Below are positions 6,127 through 13,112 of a stretch of 16,215 bases of DNA, piece after piece. The position numbers and the translations under genes were made by a program. The DNA is from CAZDBS01 sp964503775. GTDB lineage: Bacteria > Patescibacteriota > Saccharimonadia > Saccharimonadales > CAZDBS01. Position 1 is the first letter of the stretch. Each line of letters opens with the position of its first letter. The stretch spans positions 1 to 16,215 of the forward strand of contig CAZDBS010000016.1 of the NCBI GenBank assembly GCA_964503775.1, written 5' to 3'. The notes beneath the pieces were generated by a model. It saw nothing but the letters and a program-made list of their open reading frames with translations, ran no database searches and was not told the DNA's origin.

Positions 6127-7329
6127 ATGAAGTTACCTGAATTCCAGGACTCTCTCTTGTATCACTGGCGCTACAAACTAGCCTATAGTGTGCTGCTGGT
6201 ACTTAGTTTTGTAACTTTGACATTCAAACTAGGAACATTGACACCCGGTTTGAGTATGTACGAAAGCAGTCATGTTCAAACTGTTTCACTATCCAACATC
6301 GTCGAGCGCCCAGTCAACGCTCCATATCGAGTCATGCAGTGGGCCAGCTTGAAGTATATCGGCACTACGGACGCCTCTGTACGATTACCAAGCATCTTGT
6401 TCGGGTTCCTAACAATCTTTGCATTATATGTCGCGCTCCGGCGCATACACAGCGAACGAAGCGCACTGGTAGGCTCGCTACTTCTAGCTACATCAAGCTT
6501 TTTTCTACCATATGCTCGTCACGGAACCGCTGACATCACTTTGGCAGCAGGGCTCGCTATAACATTTGCAGTCATGGCTTGGGTATACGTCGTAAAGCGA
6601 TCACCGCTTGGGCTGGTTGTTATGGCAGCGGCCGCCGCATTTGCTCTGTATATTCCACTCGGAATAGTTTGGTTACTGATAGGATTACTAATGGCTCCGT
6701 TAGCACTGCGCAACGATTTGTTGCAACAAATCCAACGACGCCATTTTATACTACCGCCACTAATTTTCGCCGCTCTCATATCACCGTTACTCTACGCTAT
6801 GACGAAGCATCCGTTCCTGGTTGTCAAAGATATGCTCCTATGGCCTTCCGAACTCCCAACTGTATTTCAATTCTTCAAGTTTATCGGCCAGACACTGCTC
6901 GGCCTTCTCTGGCTTTCGCCATCAGCCCCGGAGTTCCATCTCAGTCATCTGCCATTTCTCGATATTTTCACGGTCATCATGATGTTTCTAGGGATTCTTC
7001 ATCTCATCTCACACCGCAAATTGAAACGGATCCGGTTCATTGTCGCTTCGATGATAGTGAGCCTACTTATCATCGGATTGTCCCAATCTGCCACAACATT
7101 TGTTTTGCTTGTGCCGATAGTCTACATGTGTGCCGGCATGGGAGTATCACGACTATTCAGAGAGTGGAACGCTGTTTTTCCACGCAACCCATTTGCTCGC
7201 GCTGCGGCCATCGTCCCCATGACATTAGTGATCGGCTTCGTAACGATCTATCATCTCAAATACACGTTTTTAGCCTGGCCCAAAAACCCTGAGACTAAGT
7301 CAGTGTACAAGTATCGGCTGGAAGACTGA
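6127..7329 (+). CDS. GT-C (PMT/ArnT-like, family 39-type) membrane glycosyltransferase
   Basis: This 400-aa polytopic protein probably moves a sugar from a polyprenyl-phosphate donor on the outer face of the membrane. After TM1 (about 18-36) comes the first outer loop, with an acidic residue in SMYESSHV (43-50, E46) where GT-C enzymes carry their catalytic acid. It continues NAPYRVMQWASLKYIGTTDA and ASVRLPSILFGFLTIFALYV, a recognisable GT39-type pattern of outer loop and TM2. YARHGTADITLAAGL resembles the next conserved loop. About 9-10 hydrophobic segments follow. It is shorter than most family members and lacks a large C-terminal outer domain. The acceptor cannot be read from sequence. It has its own promoter after dnaB and ends at a small hairpin overlapping its stop. 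Confidence 0.75.
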   Translation: MKLPEFQDSLLYHWRYKLAYSVLLVLSFVTLTFKLGTLTPGLSMYESSHVQTVSLSNIVERPVNAPYRVMQWASLKYIGTTDASVRLPSILFGFLTIFALYVALRRIHSERSALVGSLLLATSSFFLPYARHGTADITLAAGLAITFAVMAWVYVVKRSPLGLVVMAAAAAFALYIPLGIVWLLIGLLMAPLALRNDLLQQIQRRHFILPPLIFAALISPLLYAMTKHPFLVVKDMLLWPSELPTVFQFFKFIGQTLLGLLWLSPSAPEFHLSHLPFLDIFTVIMMFLGILHLISHRKLKRIRFIVASMIVSLLIIGLSQSATTFVLLVPIVYMCAGMGVSRLFREWNAVFPRNPFARAAAIVPMTLVIGFVTIYHLKYTFLAWPKNPETKSVYKYRLED

Positions 7330-7343
7330 ACGTCTTCTGCCTT

Positions 7344-7370
7344 ATGAGAGGAAGTGATTCTTCCTCTCAT
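7344..7370 (+). repeat. 27-nt palindromic intergenic repeat, copy 1
   Basis: Perfect 11-bp arms ATGAGAGGAAG and CTTCCTCTCAT enclose loop TGATT. The reverse complement of copy 2 (10815-10841) is identical except for one loop base. The palindrome is part of a composite module running to about 7440, with a shared GCTCTCTATC (7391-7400) and a terminator. Confidence 0.9.
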
Positions 7371-7410
7371 CCCTACGCCAACGCTTCGGTGCTCTCTATC
7401 TCAGTGGAGA

Positions 7411-7440
7411 CAAAAAGACCGGAATAAATCCGGCTTTTTG
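7411..7440. terminator. Bidirectional terminator between the GT-C gene and recR
   Basis: CAAAAAG then CCGGA (7419-7423) pairs with TCCGG (7429-7433) then CTTTTTG, with one bulged A (7418) and a 5-nt loop. A runs on the left and T runs on the right allow it to serve both converging transcripts. Confidence 0.85.
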
Positions 7441-7464
7441 TGAACAATCTACATAAACGGACTA

Positions 7465-7995
7465 TCAAAATGTTTGGCGACCCTCGAGTGCACGAGTCAG
7501 AGTTATCTGATCGGCATATTCCAAATCAACGCCAATCGGTAAACCGCGGGCCAGACGGGTTATCTTGACAGCACAGTCGGCCAACTGCTGCTGGATATAA
7601 AGCGCGGTAGTCTCGCCTTCTACACTAGCATTGGTAGCCAATATCACTTCCTTCACCTTGTCCTCTTCGACTCGACGCACCAACTCACGAATACGTAAAC
7701 TCTCTGGAGTTAACCCATCAATTGGCGATATAAGACCTCCTAAGACATGATATGTACCATGAAATTGGGTCGTTTTCTCGAGCGCCACCACATCAAATGG
7801 TTCAGCAACCACGGCAATGACCTGTTTATCACGCCTAGGGTCACTGTACAACGAAGAAACATCTTCGTTGACTGATATAAACGTGAATGTTTTCGGGCAT
7901 AGCTTGATAGAACCATGGAGATTTTCCAGAGCCGAGGCCAATGATTGGCTCTTGATCTTGTCGTTTTTTAACAAAAAATAGGCATATCGCTCAGC
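7465..7995 (-). CDS. recR: Recombination protein RecR, N-terminus lost in gap
   Basis: RecR works with RecO (and RecF) to load RecA on gapped DNA. The readable 176 residues begin AERYAYFLL, the end of the N-terminal helix-hairpin-helix region; about 30-40 residues before it lie in the N gap. The TOPRIM domain is intact: VIAVVAEPFDVVALE, GTYHVLGGLISPIDGLTP, EVILATNASVEGETTALYI and the C-terminal RLARGLPIGVDLEYADQITL. In the zinc-finger region only one of four cysteines remains (KLCPKTFTF); the later pair is replaced by Ser and Tyr in VSSLYSDPRR. So this RecR probably folds without zinc. The family usually follows ybaB, as it does here across the gap. The apparent 253-aa ORF spanning the gap is an artefact of translating N. 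Confidence 0.9.
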   Translation of the reverse strand, partial: AERYAYFLLKNDKIKSQSLASALENLHGSIKLCPKTFTFISVNEDVSSLYSDPRRDKQVIAVVAEPFDVVALEKTTQFHGTYHVLGGLISPIDGLTPESLRIRELVRRVEEDKVKEVILATNASVEGETTALYIQQQLADCAVKITRLARGLPIGVDLEYADQITLTRALEGRQTF

Positions 7996-8095
7996 NNNNN
8001 NNNNNNNNNNNNNNNNNNNNNNNNNNNNNNNNNNNNNNNNNNNNNNNNNNNNNNNNNNNNNNNNNNNNNNNNNNNNNNNNNNNNNNNNNNNNNNN
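7996..8095. other. Assembly gap (100 N)
   Basis: Exactly 100 N, the conventional placeholder for a gap of unknown length. The missing end of ybaB (about 55-65 codons by family length) plus the missing start of recR (about 30-40 codons) implies a real gap of roughly 270 nt or more. Confidence 0.98.
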
Positions 8096-8226
8096 ATCTT
8101 TTGTTCACCTGTAATCTCAATCTTGACAGCACCTTCACCAACTTCTACTTCCAGTATTTCTCTCTGCAACTCTTTTTGAATCTTACGCATCTGCATCACC
8201 ATTTTGGCTTGATCGAATTTGGACAT
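8096..8226 (-). CDS. ybaB: YbaB/EbfC family nucleoid-associated protein, C-terminus lost in gap
   Basis: Only the first 43 residues are readable: MSKFDQAKMVMQMRKIQKEL, then REILEVEVGEGAVKIEITGE. The Met/Gln/Lys-rich N-terminal helix followed by a beta strand with a Gly turn is typical of YbaB/EbfC, a small dimeric DNA-binding protein that coats the nucleoid. Family members are about 100 residues, so over half is missing. AAGGAG lies 6 nt before the ATG at 8226. Pairing with recR downstream is the common bacterial arrangement; in many genomes dnaX precedes them, but here dnaX lies about 2.7 kb away on the other strand. Its promoter is divergent from that of the DHH gene. Confidence 0.85.
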
Positions 8227-8254
8227 GAATACTCCTTAGGTAGTTATGAAGGAC

Positions 8255-8263
8255 ATTATAACA
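8255..8263 (-). promoter_or_regulatory. Extended -10 promoter for ybaB-recR
   Basis: On the minus strand this reads TGT plus a perfect TATAAT (8260-8255). Transcription should start near 8248, leaving a 5' UTR of about 20 nt that holds the AAGGAG site. No -35 is needed with this extended -10. Confidence 0.7.
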
Positions 8264-8297
8264 GATATAAAACTTAGTATTTGGTCCACTGATAGCC

Positions 8298-8303
8298 TAT
8301 ACT
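8298..8303 (+). promoter_or_regulatory. -10 element of a leaderless promoter for the DHH gene
   Basis: TATACT is followed by 7 nt and then the ATG at 8311. TTAGTA (8274-8279) at 18 nt is a weak -35 candidate. No Shine-Dalgarno is present. Confidence 0.6.
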
Positions 8304-8310
8304 TATCACC

Positions 8311-9321
8311 ATGATAGATCAAAAAACAATCGATCAGTTCAAAGATGCCATCGTCAAAGCCAATAAGATAGTTATTGTCATGGCCGATAACCCTGATGGC
8401 GATAGTGTATCAAGCACTTTAGCGCTCGAACACATTCTCGGCGATCTTGGCAAAGATACCTATATGTACTGTGGTGTCGACATACCGTCGTATCTTCGAT
8501 ACCTGCCGGGTTGGGACAGAATCAACAAGGAATTACCTGCAACTTTTGACATGAGTATTATCCTCGACACTAGCGCCCTGAACCTGCTTGAACAACTACA
8601 GAAAACGGGAGCTATGCAATGGGTCAAAGCACGTCCTTGTGTTGTTGTTGACCATCACCAGACAGAGGGAACAATTGATTTTGCGAGTCTCGTAGTCCTC
8701 GATACTAAAGCCGTCTCGACCAGCCACGTTCTATACAAACTTGCCAAATCTTTAGAGTGGCAGGTGAATGCTTTTGCAGCTGAACTTATGACCATCTCGA
8801 TCATGAGCGACACGCTGGGTCTTACTACCCAAGCCGTCGATGCTGAGGCGGTTCACGCTGTGGCTGAACTCGTCGAAATCGGTGCCAACCTCAGCGATAT
8901 AGAGGAACGCCGCCGTGAGACGATGAAGAAACCGGCCGAAATCTTAGCTTACAAAGGTAAACTGATCGAACGCATCGAGTATCACGACGAGGGACACATA
9001 GCTACTATTACTATCCCATGGGAAGAAATCGAGCAGTACTCTGACAAATACAACCCTTCTATCCTTGTCATGGACGAAATGCGGATGGTAGAAGGTGTGG
9101 AAGTTGCCATCGCCTTCAAGGTCTATGACGACGGAAAGATCACAGGCAAAATTCGATGTAATCTCGGCGCACCGATCGGTGCCGAACTTGGCGAAGCTTT
9201 TGGTGGTGGTGGACATAAATTCGCCAGTGGATTCAAGATCACTCAGAAGAAACCTATTGATGAAGTGAAGAAAGAAGTCATCGAGAAGGCATCTGAATTA
9301 CTGAATTCACGTCCTGCTTGA
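8311..9321 (+). CDS. DHH/DHHA1 family phosphoesterase (NrnA-like nuclease or pAp phosphatase)
   Basis: This 336-aa cytosolic protein belongs to the DHH superfamily of Mn2+-dependent phosphoesterases, whose NrnA-type members degrade short oligoribonucleotides, pAp or cyclic-dinucleotide products. Motif I is DNPDGDSVSSTLALE (26-40), motif II LDTS (85-88), motif III VVVDHHQTEG (111-120), and motif IV SIMSDTLGL (163-171). The C-terminal DHHA1 domain ends with AFGGGGHKFASGF (296-308), the substrate-binding loop. The His that usually stands three residues before the Pro of motif I is Ala25, removing one metal ligand. Activity may be altered, though the other ligands are intact. Promoter spacing supports the ATG at 8311. 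It may help clear c-di-GMP breakdown products, but that link is speculative. Confidence 0.88.
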   Translation: MIDQKTIDQFKDAIVKANKIVIVMADNPDGDSVSSTLALEHILGDLGKDTYMYCGVDIPSYLRYLPGWDRINKELPATFDMSIILDTSALNLLEQLQKTGAMQWVKARPCVVVDHHQTEGTIDFASLVVLDTKAVSTSHVLYKLAKSLEWQVNAFAAELMTISIMSDTLGLTTQAVDAEAVHAVAELVEIGANLSDIEERRRETMKKPAEILAYKGKLIERIEYHDEGHIATITIPWEEIEQYSDKYNPSILVMDEMRMVEGVEVAIAFKVYDDGKITGKIRCNLGAPIGAELGEAFGGGGHKFASGFKITQKKPIDEVKKEVIEKASELLNSRPA

Positions 9322-9346
9322 TAGTAACTCGGCAATACTAGATACT
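9318..9346 (+). promoter_or_regulatory. Leaderless promoter of cysS
   Basis: TTGATA (9318-9323), 17 nt, GATACT (9341-9346), then 7 nt to the ATG at 9354. The -35 overlaps the stop codon of the DHH gene. It is the best-formed of the leaderless promoters and decides the start at 9354 over the in-frame ATG at 9348. Confidence 0.7.
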
Positions 9347-9353
9347 TATGGCT

Positions 9354-10733
9354 ATGCAGCTCTATAACACTCTTACCCGTAAGACAGAACAGCTTAAACC
9401 AATTGAACCACCAAAAGTCGGTCTTTATACGTGTGGTCCCACTGTCTACAGCGATCTCCAAATAGGCAATTGGCTGGCTTACATTCGCTGGGATGTACTA
9501 GTTCGTGTCCTAAAAGCATCGGACTTGGAGCTTAATTGGGTCATGAACATTACAGACGTTGGACATCTCGTCAGTGACGCTGATGAAGGCGAGGACAAGA
9601 TGCAAAAAGGAGCTGAAAGAGAAGGCAAGACCGCCTGGGAAGTAGCTGAGAAGTATACGCAAAGTTTTCTCGAGGGCATGAAATCCTTGAACATTTCAAC
9701 ACCTTCAACCCTTGCCAAAGCCACTGATCATATCCCAGAACAAATTGATTTGATCAAACGGTTGGAAGACAAGGGATACACCTATGCCATCGACGACGGC
9801 GTCTATTACGACACTTCGAAATTCCCAACATACGGTCAACTAGCCAAACTCAAACTTGATGAACTTAAAGAAGGTGCACGTGTCGAGGCAAACCCTCAGA
9901 AACGAAATCCAACTGATTTTGCATTGTGGAAGTTTTCGCCCACTAATCAACATCGTGATATGGAATGGGAGAGTCCGTGGGGCAAAGGTTTCCCTGGTTG
10001 GCACATCGAGTGTTCAGCCATGGCCATGAAATACTTGGGCGAAACTATCGACATTCACACCGGCGGCATCGACCATATACCCATTCATCACACCAATGAG
10101 ATAGCTCAGAGTGAGGGCGCAACTGGTAAACCATTCGTAAACATTTGGGTGCATTCTAATTTCCTGACGATTGATGGTGCAAAACTAGCGAAAAGTGCAG
10201 GCAATAGCTTCACGCTGGCAGACCTGCAAGCAAAAGGCTTTAAGCCCATGGAATTTCGTTTGTTTGCACTGCAGAGCCATTATCACACTGAAGCAAACTT
10301 TACTTGGGAATCTCTTGAAGCAGCGAGATCGCGTCTCAAACGTTGGTACTCACTAGCAACTATGCAGTGGCAACCTGTTGAAATTAGTGGCGAAGCAAGT
10401 TACGAAGATATTCTCACGCCGTTGCAGCATAACCTCGATACACCTCATGCCCTTTCAGCCATCGAGAAAACATTCGGACAATTCGAAAATGGTGTACCCC
10501 AAAACCAACAAGATAGTTTTGTCGCATATCTGAGTCAAATCGATACCCTGCTAGGACTTGATCTGAGCTCTCAAGCAGACATCTCAGAGGATATCAAAGC
10601 ACTCCTACAACAACGGACAGAGTCACGAGTAGAGAAGGACTGGGAAAAGTCAGACAAACTTCGAGATCAGCTGAAAGTTCAGGGAATTGAGATCCGCGAT
10701 ACACCTGCCGGCCAGCTCTGGTCTCGTGGTTAA
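9354..10733 (+). CDS. cysS: Cysteine-tRNA ligase (CysRS)
   Basis: CysRS activates cysteine with ATP and charges tRNA-Cys. The 459-aa protein starts MQLYNTLTRK, matching the family N-terminus. The zinc ligands are present: C27 (LYTCGPTVY), C220 (HIEC), H245 and E249 (PIHHTNEIAQSE). The HIGH motif, however, reads QIGN (36-39) and KMSKS reads KLAKS (277-281). DFALWK (188-193) and the C-terminal REVEKDWEKSD-like helix and DTPAGQLW are typical, although the anticodon-binding part is compact. The start at 9354 is preferred because a TTGATA/GATACT promoter lies exactly 7 nt upstream; 9348 would add only Met-Ala. It follows the DHH gene by 32 nt and ends before a shared bidirectional terminator. Confidence 0.95.
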   Translation: MQLYNTLTRKTEQLKPIEPPKVGLYTCGPTVYSDLQIGNWLAYIRWDVLVRVLKASDLELNWVMNITDVGHLVSDADEGEDKMQKGAEREGKTAWEVAEKYTQSFLEGMKSLNISTPSTLAKATDHIPEQIDLIKRLEDKGYTYAIDDGVYYDTSKFPTYGQLAKLKLDELKEGARVEANPQKRNPTDFALWKFSPTNQHRDMEWESPWGKGFPGWHIECSAMAMKYLGETIDIHTGGIDHIPIHHTNEIAQSEGATGKPFVNIWVHSNFLTIDGAKLAKSAGNSFTLADLQAKGFKPMEFRLFALQSHYHTEANFTWESLEAARSRLKRWYSLATMQWQPVEISGEASYEDILTPLQHNLDTPHALSAIEKTFGQFENGVPQNQQDSFVAYLSQIDTLLGLDLSSQADISEDIKALLQQRTESRVEKDWEKSDKLRDQLKVQGIEIRDTPAGQLWSRG

Positions 10734-10745
10734 TTTGAACCAAGT

Positions 10746-10778
10746 ACAAGAAATCTGAATTCATTTCAGTTTTCTTGT
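10746..10778. terminator. Bidirectional terminator between cysS and the AI-2E permease gene
   Basis: ACAAGAAA then CTGAA (10755-10759) pairs with TTCAG (10765-10769) then TTTTCTTGT, with one internal mismatch. A-rich left arm and T-rich right arm serve both converging genes. It is part of the second copy of the composite module. Confidence 0.75.
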
Positions 10779-10814
10779 CTCTCTTGGGATAGAGAGCAGC
10801 GAACGAAGTAAGCG

Positions 10815-10841
10815 ATGAGAGGAAGAGTCACTTCCTCTCAT
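10815..10841 (-). repeat. 27-nt palindromic intergenic repeat, copy 2 (inverted)
   Basis: Arms ATGAGAGGAAG and CTTCCTCTCAT are identical to copy 1; the loop is AGTCA here, or TGACT on the minus strand against TGATT in copy 1. The shared GCTCTCTATC lies at 10788-10797 on the minus strand and the terminator at 10746-10778, so the whole module is inverted relative to copy 1. Confidence 0.9.
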
Positions 10842-10860
10842 AGGCCAGCGTCAGCGAGGC

Positions 10861-11928
10861 CTACTCAGCTGGCGCACCGCTCGTTTTGCGTCGTTTATAG
10901 TAATCAACTGCCAGAAGCTTAAAACAGCCGGCCATCGGTATAGCTACAAAAGCACCGAGCAGTCCTGCCACACTTGCACCCAGCAGCGCAGCGATAAAGA
11001 CTGTGAGGGCAGTCAGCTGGTTGCTCTTTGCCTGAATATATGGCTGTAGTGTCGCGTTTTCAATTTGTTGATATATCGGAAAATATATCCCCATGATGAG
11101 CGCCAGTTTCAACGAACTAAATGCCGTCAGAATCACGACTATAACAGCCGCGATAGTATTGCCTATGAGCGGAATAAGCCCGATTAGAGCGACGATTCCT
11201 GCCAGAGCCACAGCGTTCGGCACACCTATAATCAACATGATGACGAGCGCGAAAAAGCCAGCCAAGGTAGCGACGATTAGCTGGCCATAGACATACCTAA
11301 CTATAATGTTCTGCATCTTTTCCAGCATAGGGCGCCAGCGCTCTACTCGTTCTTTGGTTTGTAGCGCCCAGATACGCTGTGACAAACCTGGGCCCTCAAT
11401 CAGCATCATAAATGTCAGCACCAAAACCGTAATTATAGATATGACCGCCCCGCCGATACGACCGGCGGTACTGAGTACCGGACCACGGATATCGCGAGCT
11501 TTGCTCGATATATCGGAAGTGATGCTGTTGATTTGGTCCTCGAGCTTGTAACGTCTTACGAAATTACCTAGAGCGGTGTCTTGATCTTGCGAGTTGCGCA
11601 CTATACCCGGCACCTCATCGATAAAATCTCGGGTCTGCTGCACTAGTGGAGGAATGATGAGCGAGAAAAACCCGATTAGCACGCTCAGGACGAATATATA
11701 TGCCACGCCAGTAGCTCGAACCCGACTTTTGCTTGGAAGCCAATGGGTGAGTTTGCTGACTGCCGGATTAAGTGCAATCGCTAGAAACATCGAGACGAAT
11801 ATAAGTGTCAATGGCCTCGATAGCTGGCCTATAAACCTTATCCCCATGTAGGCCACGATAGTCACCACCAGGATTCGCAAAATTGTCCGGTTTGAGACCG
11901 TTACTGAGACACTCTGTTTTTCTTTCAT
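10861..11928 (-). CDS. AI-2E family transporter (PerM/TqsA-like permease)
   Basis: This 355-aa polytopic membrane protein belongs to the AI-2E/PerM family; members include AI-2 exporters and Na+/H+ antiporters, so the substrate is unknown. An N-terminal pair of hydrophobic segments (about 14-50) includes LTLIFVSMFLAIALNPAV. A soluble amphipathic region (about 85-150) follows, then further membrane segments. The family signature is clear in the C-terminal half: LIGLIPLIGNTIAAVIVVI (about 248-266) and LLGASVAGLLGAFVAIPMAG (about 315-334). Length is normal. A perfect TATAAT with 7 nt to the ATG supports this start and a leaderless message. It is divergent from the glycosyltransferase pair with 59 nt between starts. 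Its stop lies in a small inverted repeat. Confidence 0.9.
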   Translation of the reverse strand: MKEKQSVSVTVSNRTILRILVVTIVAYMGIRFIGQLSRPLTLIFVSMFLAIALNPAVSKLTHWLPSKSRVRATGVAYIFVLSVLIGFFSLIIPPLVQQTRDFIDEVPGIVRNSQDQDTALGNFVRRYKLEDQINSITSDISSKARDIRGPVLSTAGRIGGAVISIITVLVLTFMMLIEGPGLSQRIWALQTKERVERWRPMLEKMQNIIVRYVYGQLIVATLAGFFALVIMLIIGVPNAVALAGIVALIGLIPLIGNTIAAVIVVILTAFSSLKLALIMGIYFPIYQQIENATLQPYIQAKSNQLTALTVFIAALLGASVAGLLGAFVAIPMAGCFKLLAVDYYKRRKTSGAPAE

Positions 11929-11935
11929 AAGTCTG

Positions 11936-11964
11936 ATTATAGAACACCTTTCTCACGACACCAA
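11936..11964 (-). promoter_or_regulatory. Leaderless promoter of the AI-2E permease gene
   Basis: On the minus strand: TTGGTG (11964-11959), 17 nt, consensus TATAAT (11941-11936), then 7 nt to the ATG at 11928. No SD is present. Confidence 0.7.
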
Positions 11965-11974
11965 TTACTTAGTG

Positions 11975-11980
11975 TAGAAT
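11975..11980 (+). promoter_or_regulatory. Leaderless promoter -10 of the glycosyltransferase pair
   Basis: TAGAAT is followed by 7 nt (GAGTGGG) and the ATG at 11988. The -10 itself overlaps an earlier in-frame ATG at 11979, which therefore would not be transcribed. No -35 is evident. Confidence 0.6.
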
Positions 11981-11987
11981 GAGTGGG

Positions 11988-13112
11988 ATGAAAATTGGTT
12001 TAGTTTGTCCCTACAACCTCACCCGACCAGGAGGTGTCCAAGAGATACTTCTAGCCCTGCGTAAAGAACTGCAGAAGCGCGGCCATAGCGTGAAAATAGT
12101 CGCCCCCCGCAGTGAAGGAGCTATAAGCGACGCTGACACCATCTACATAGGACGATCCACTGAGTGGAATACTCCGATGCGTACCAAGAACGATTTTTCC
12201 ATGGCGACTGATATGGAGCTCCTGGACGAGATGCTTGAGGCTGAACAGTTTGACATCTTGCATTTTCATGAGCCATGGATCCCTTTTCTATCCGTCCAGC
12301 TTGCTTCTAGGGCTAGCAAGATGTCAGGGGGTCCCGTAACCATTGCCACATTTCATGCCAAATTACCCGACACCATCACTACTAGAGTACTTGAACAGGT
12401 CATCTACCCTTACACCAAACCGGCATTGAAGTTTTTTGACGTTTTGACAGCCGTATCGAGTGCCGCCGCCGATTATGTCGGATCCATGACTAATAGGGAC
12501 ATCACGATAGTGCCGAACGGCATCGAGTTGTATAAGTACCATTCGCCTAGGAGTAGTACGTCCAAGTCAAAACTCAAAACTATCCTCTATATCGGAAGAC
12601 TAGAGAAGCGCAAAGGTGTCCGATATTTGCTCGAAGCCTATGCCACACTAAGAACCAAACGACATGACGTTAGATTACTAATCGCTGGCGACGGCGATCA
12701 AAGGGACAAGTTAGAGAGAATTGTTGAGACCGAGAACATACCGCATGTCGAATTCCTCGGATTTGTGTCTGAGGATGAAAAACGAGCGCTACTTACACAT
12801 TGTGATTTGTTTTGCTCGCCAGCAGTCTATGGCGAGAGTTTTGGGATTGTACTCCTCGAGGCTATGGCCAGCCGGGCTGTCACAGTAGCCGGCAATAACC
12901 CTGGTTACGCCTCAGTGATGCAGGGCATGGGGCGCCTCAGTCTCGTGACACCGGAGGATACCCCGGATTTTGCCAACCGCCTGGATCTACTACTTGACGA
13001 CGAGAAGCTCCGAGATCTATGGCGTGAGTGGGCCGATATCTACATAACCCAATTTGATTACCCCAAGATTGCCGATCAGTACGAAGCACTGTATGAAAAA
13101 GCCCGGAAATAG
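11988..13112 (+). CDS. GT4-family glycosyltransferase, PimA-like
   Basis: This 374-aa GT-B enzyme probably transfers a sugar (mannose in actinobacterial PimA) from a nucleotide donor to a membrane lipid on the cytoplasmic face. It starts MKIGLVCPYNLTRPGGVQE, close to PimA, with the GGVQ acceptor loop. LHFHEPWIPFLS (about 90-101) and IATFHAKLPDTI carry the conserved His residues. The C-terminal Rossmann domain has VPNGIE, ILYIGRLEKRKGVRYL, LIAGDGDQ and the donor-binding YGESFGIVLLEAMAS with its two Glu. The start at 11988 fits both PimA and the promoter; 11979 would add MSG but overlaps the -10. The next gene is a paralogue overlapping it by 20 nt, suggesting sequential sugar additions. Confidence 0.9.
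   Translation: MKIGLVCPYNLTRPGGVQEILLALRKELQKRGHSVKIVAPRSEGAISDADTIYIGRSTEWNTPMRTKNDFSMATDMELLDEMLEAEQFDILHFHEPWIPFLSVQLASRASKMSGGPVTIATFHAKLPDTITTRVLEQVIYPYTKPALKFFDVLTAVSSAAADYVGSMTNRDITIVPNGIELYKYHSPRSSTSKSKLKTILYIGRLEKRKGVRYLLEAYATLRTKRHDVRLLIAGDGDQRDKLERIVETENIPHVEFLGFVSEDEKRALLTHCDLFCSPAVYGESFGIVLLEAMASRAVTVAGNNPGYASVMQGMGRLSLVTPEDTPDFANRLDLLLDDEKLRDLWREWADIYITQFDYPKIADQYEALYEKARK

Noticed and set aside
7465..8226. Single YbaB-RecR fusion gene
   Set aside because: The link is only the 100-N gap; the two parts match separate families, each incomplete.
13054..13092. Earlier start for the second glycosyltransferase
   Set aside because: The extra residues do not resemble the GT4 N-terminus and would lengthen the overlap with the preceding gene.
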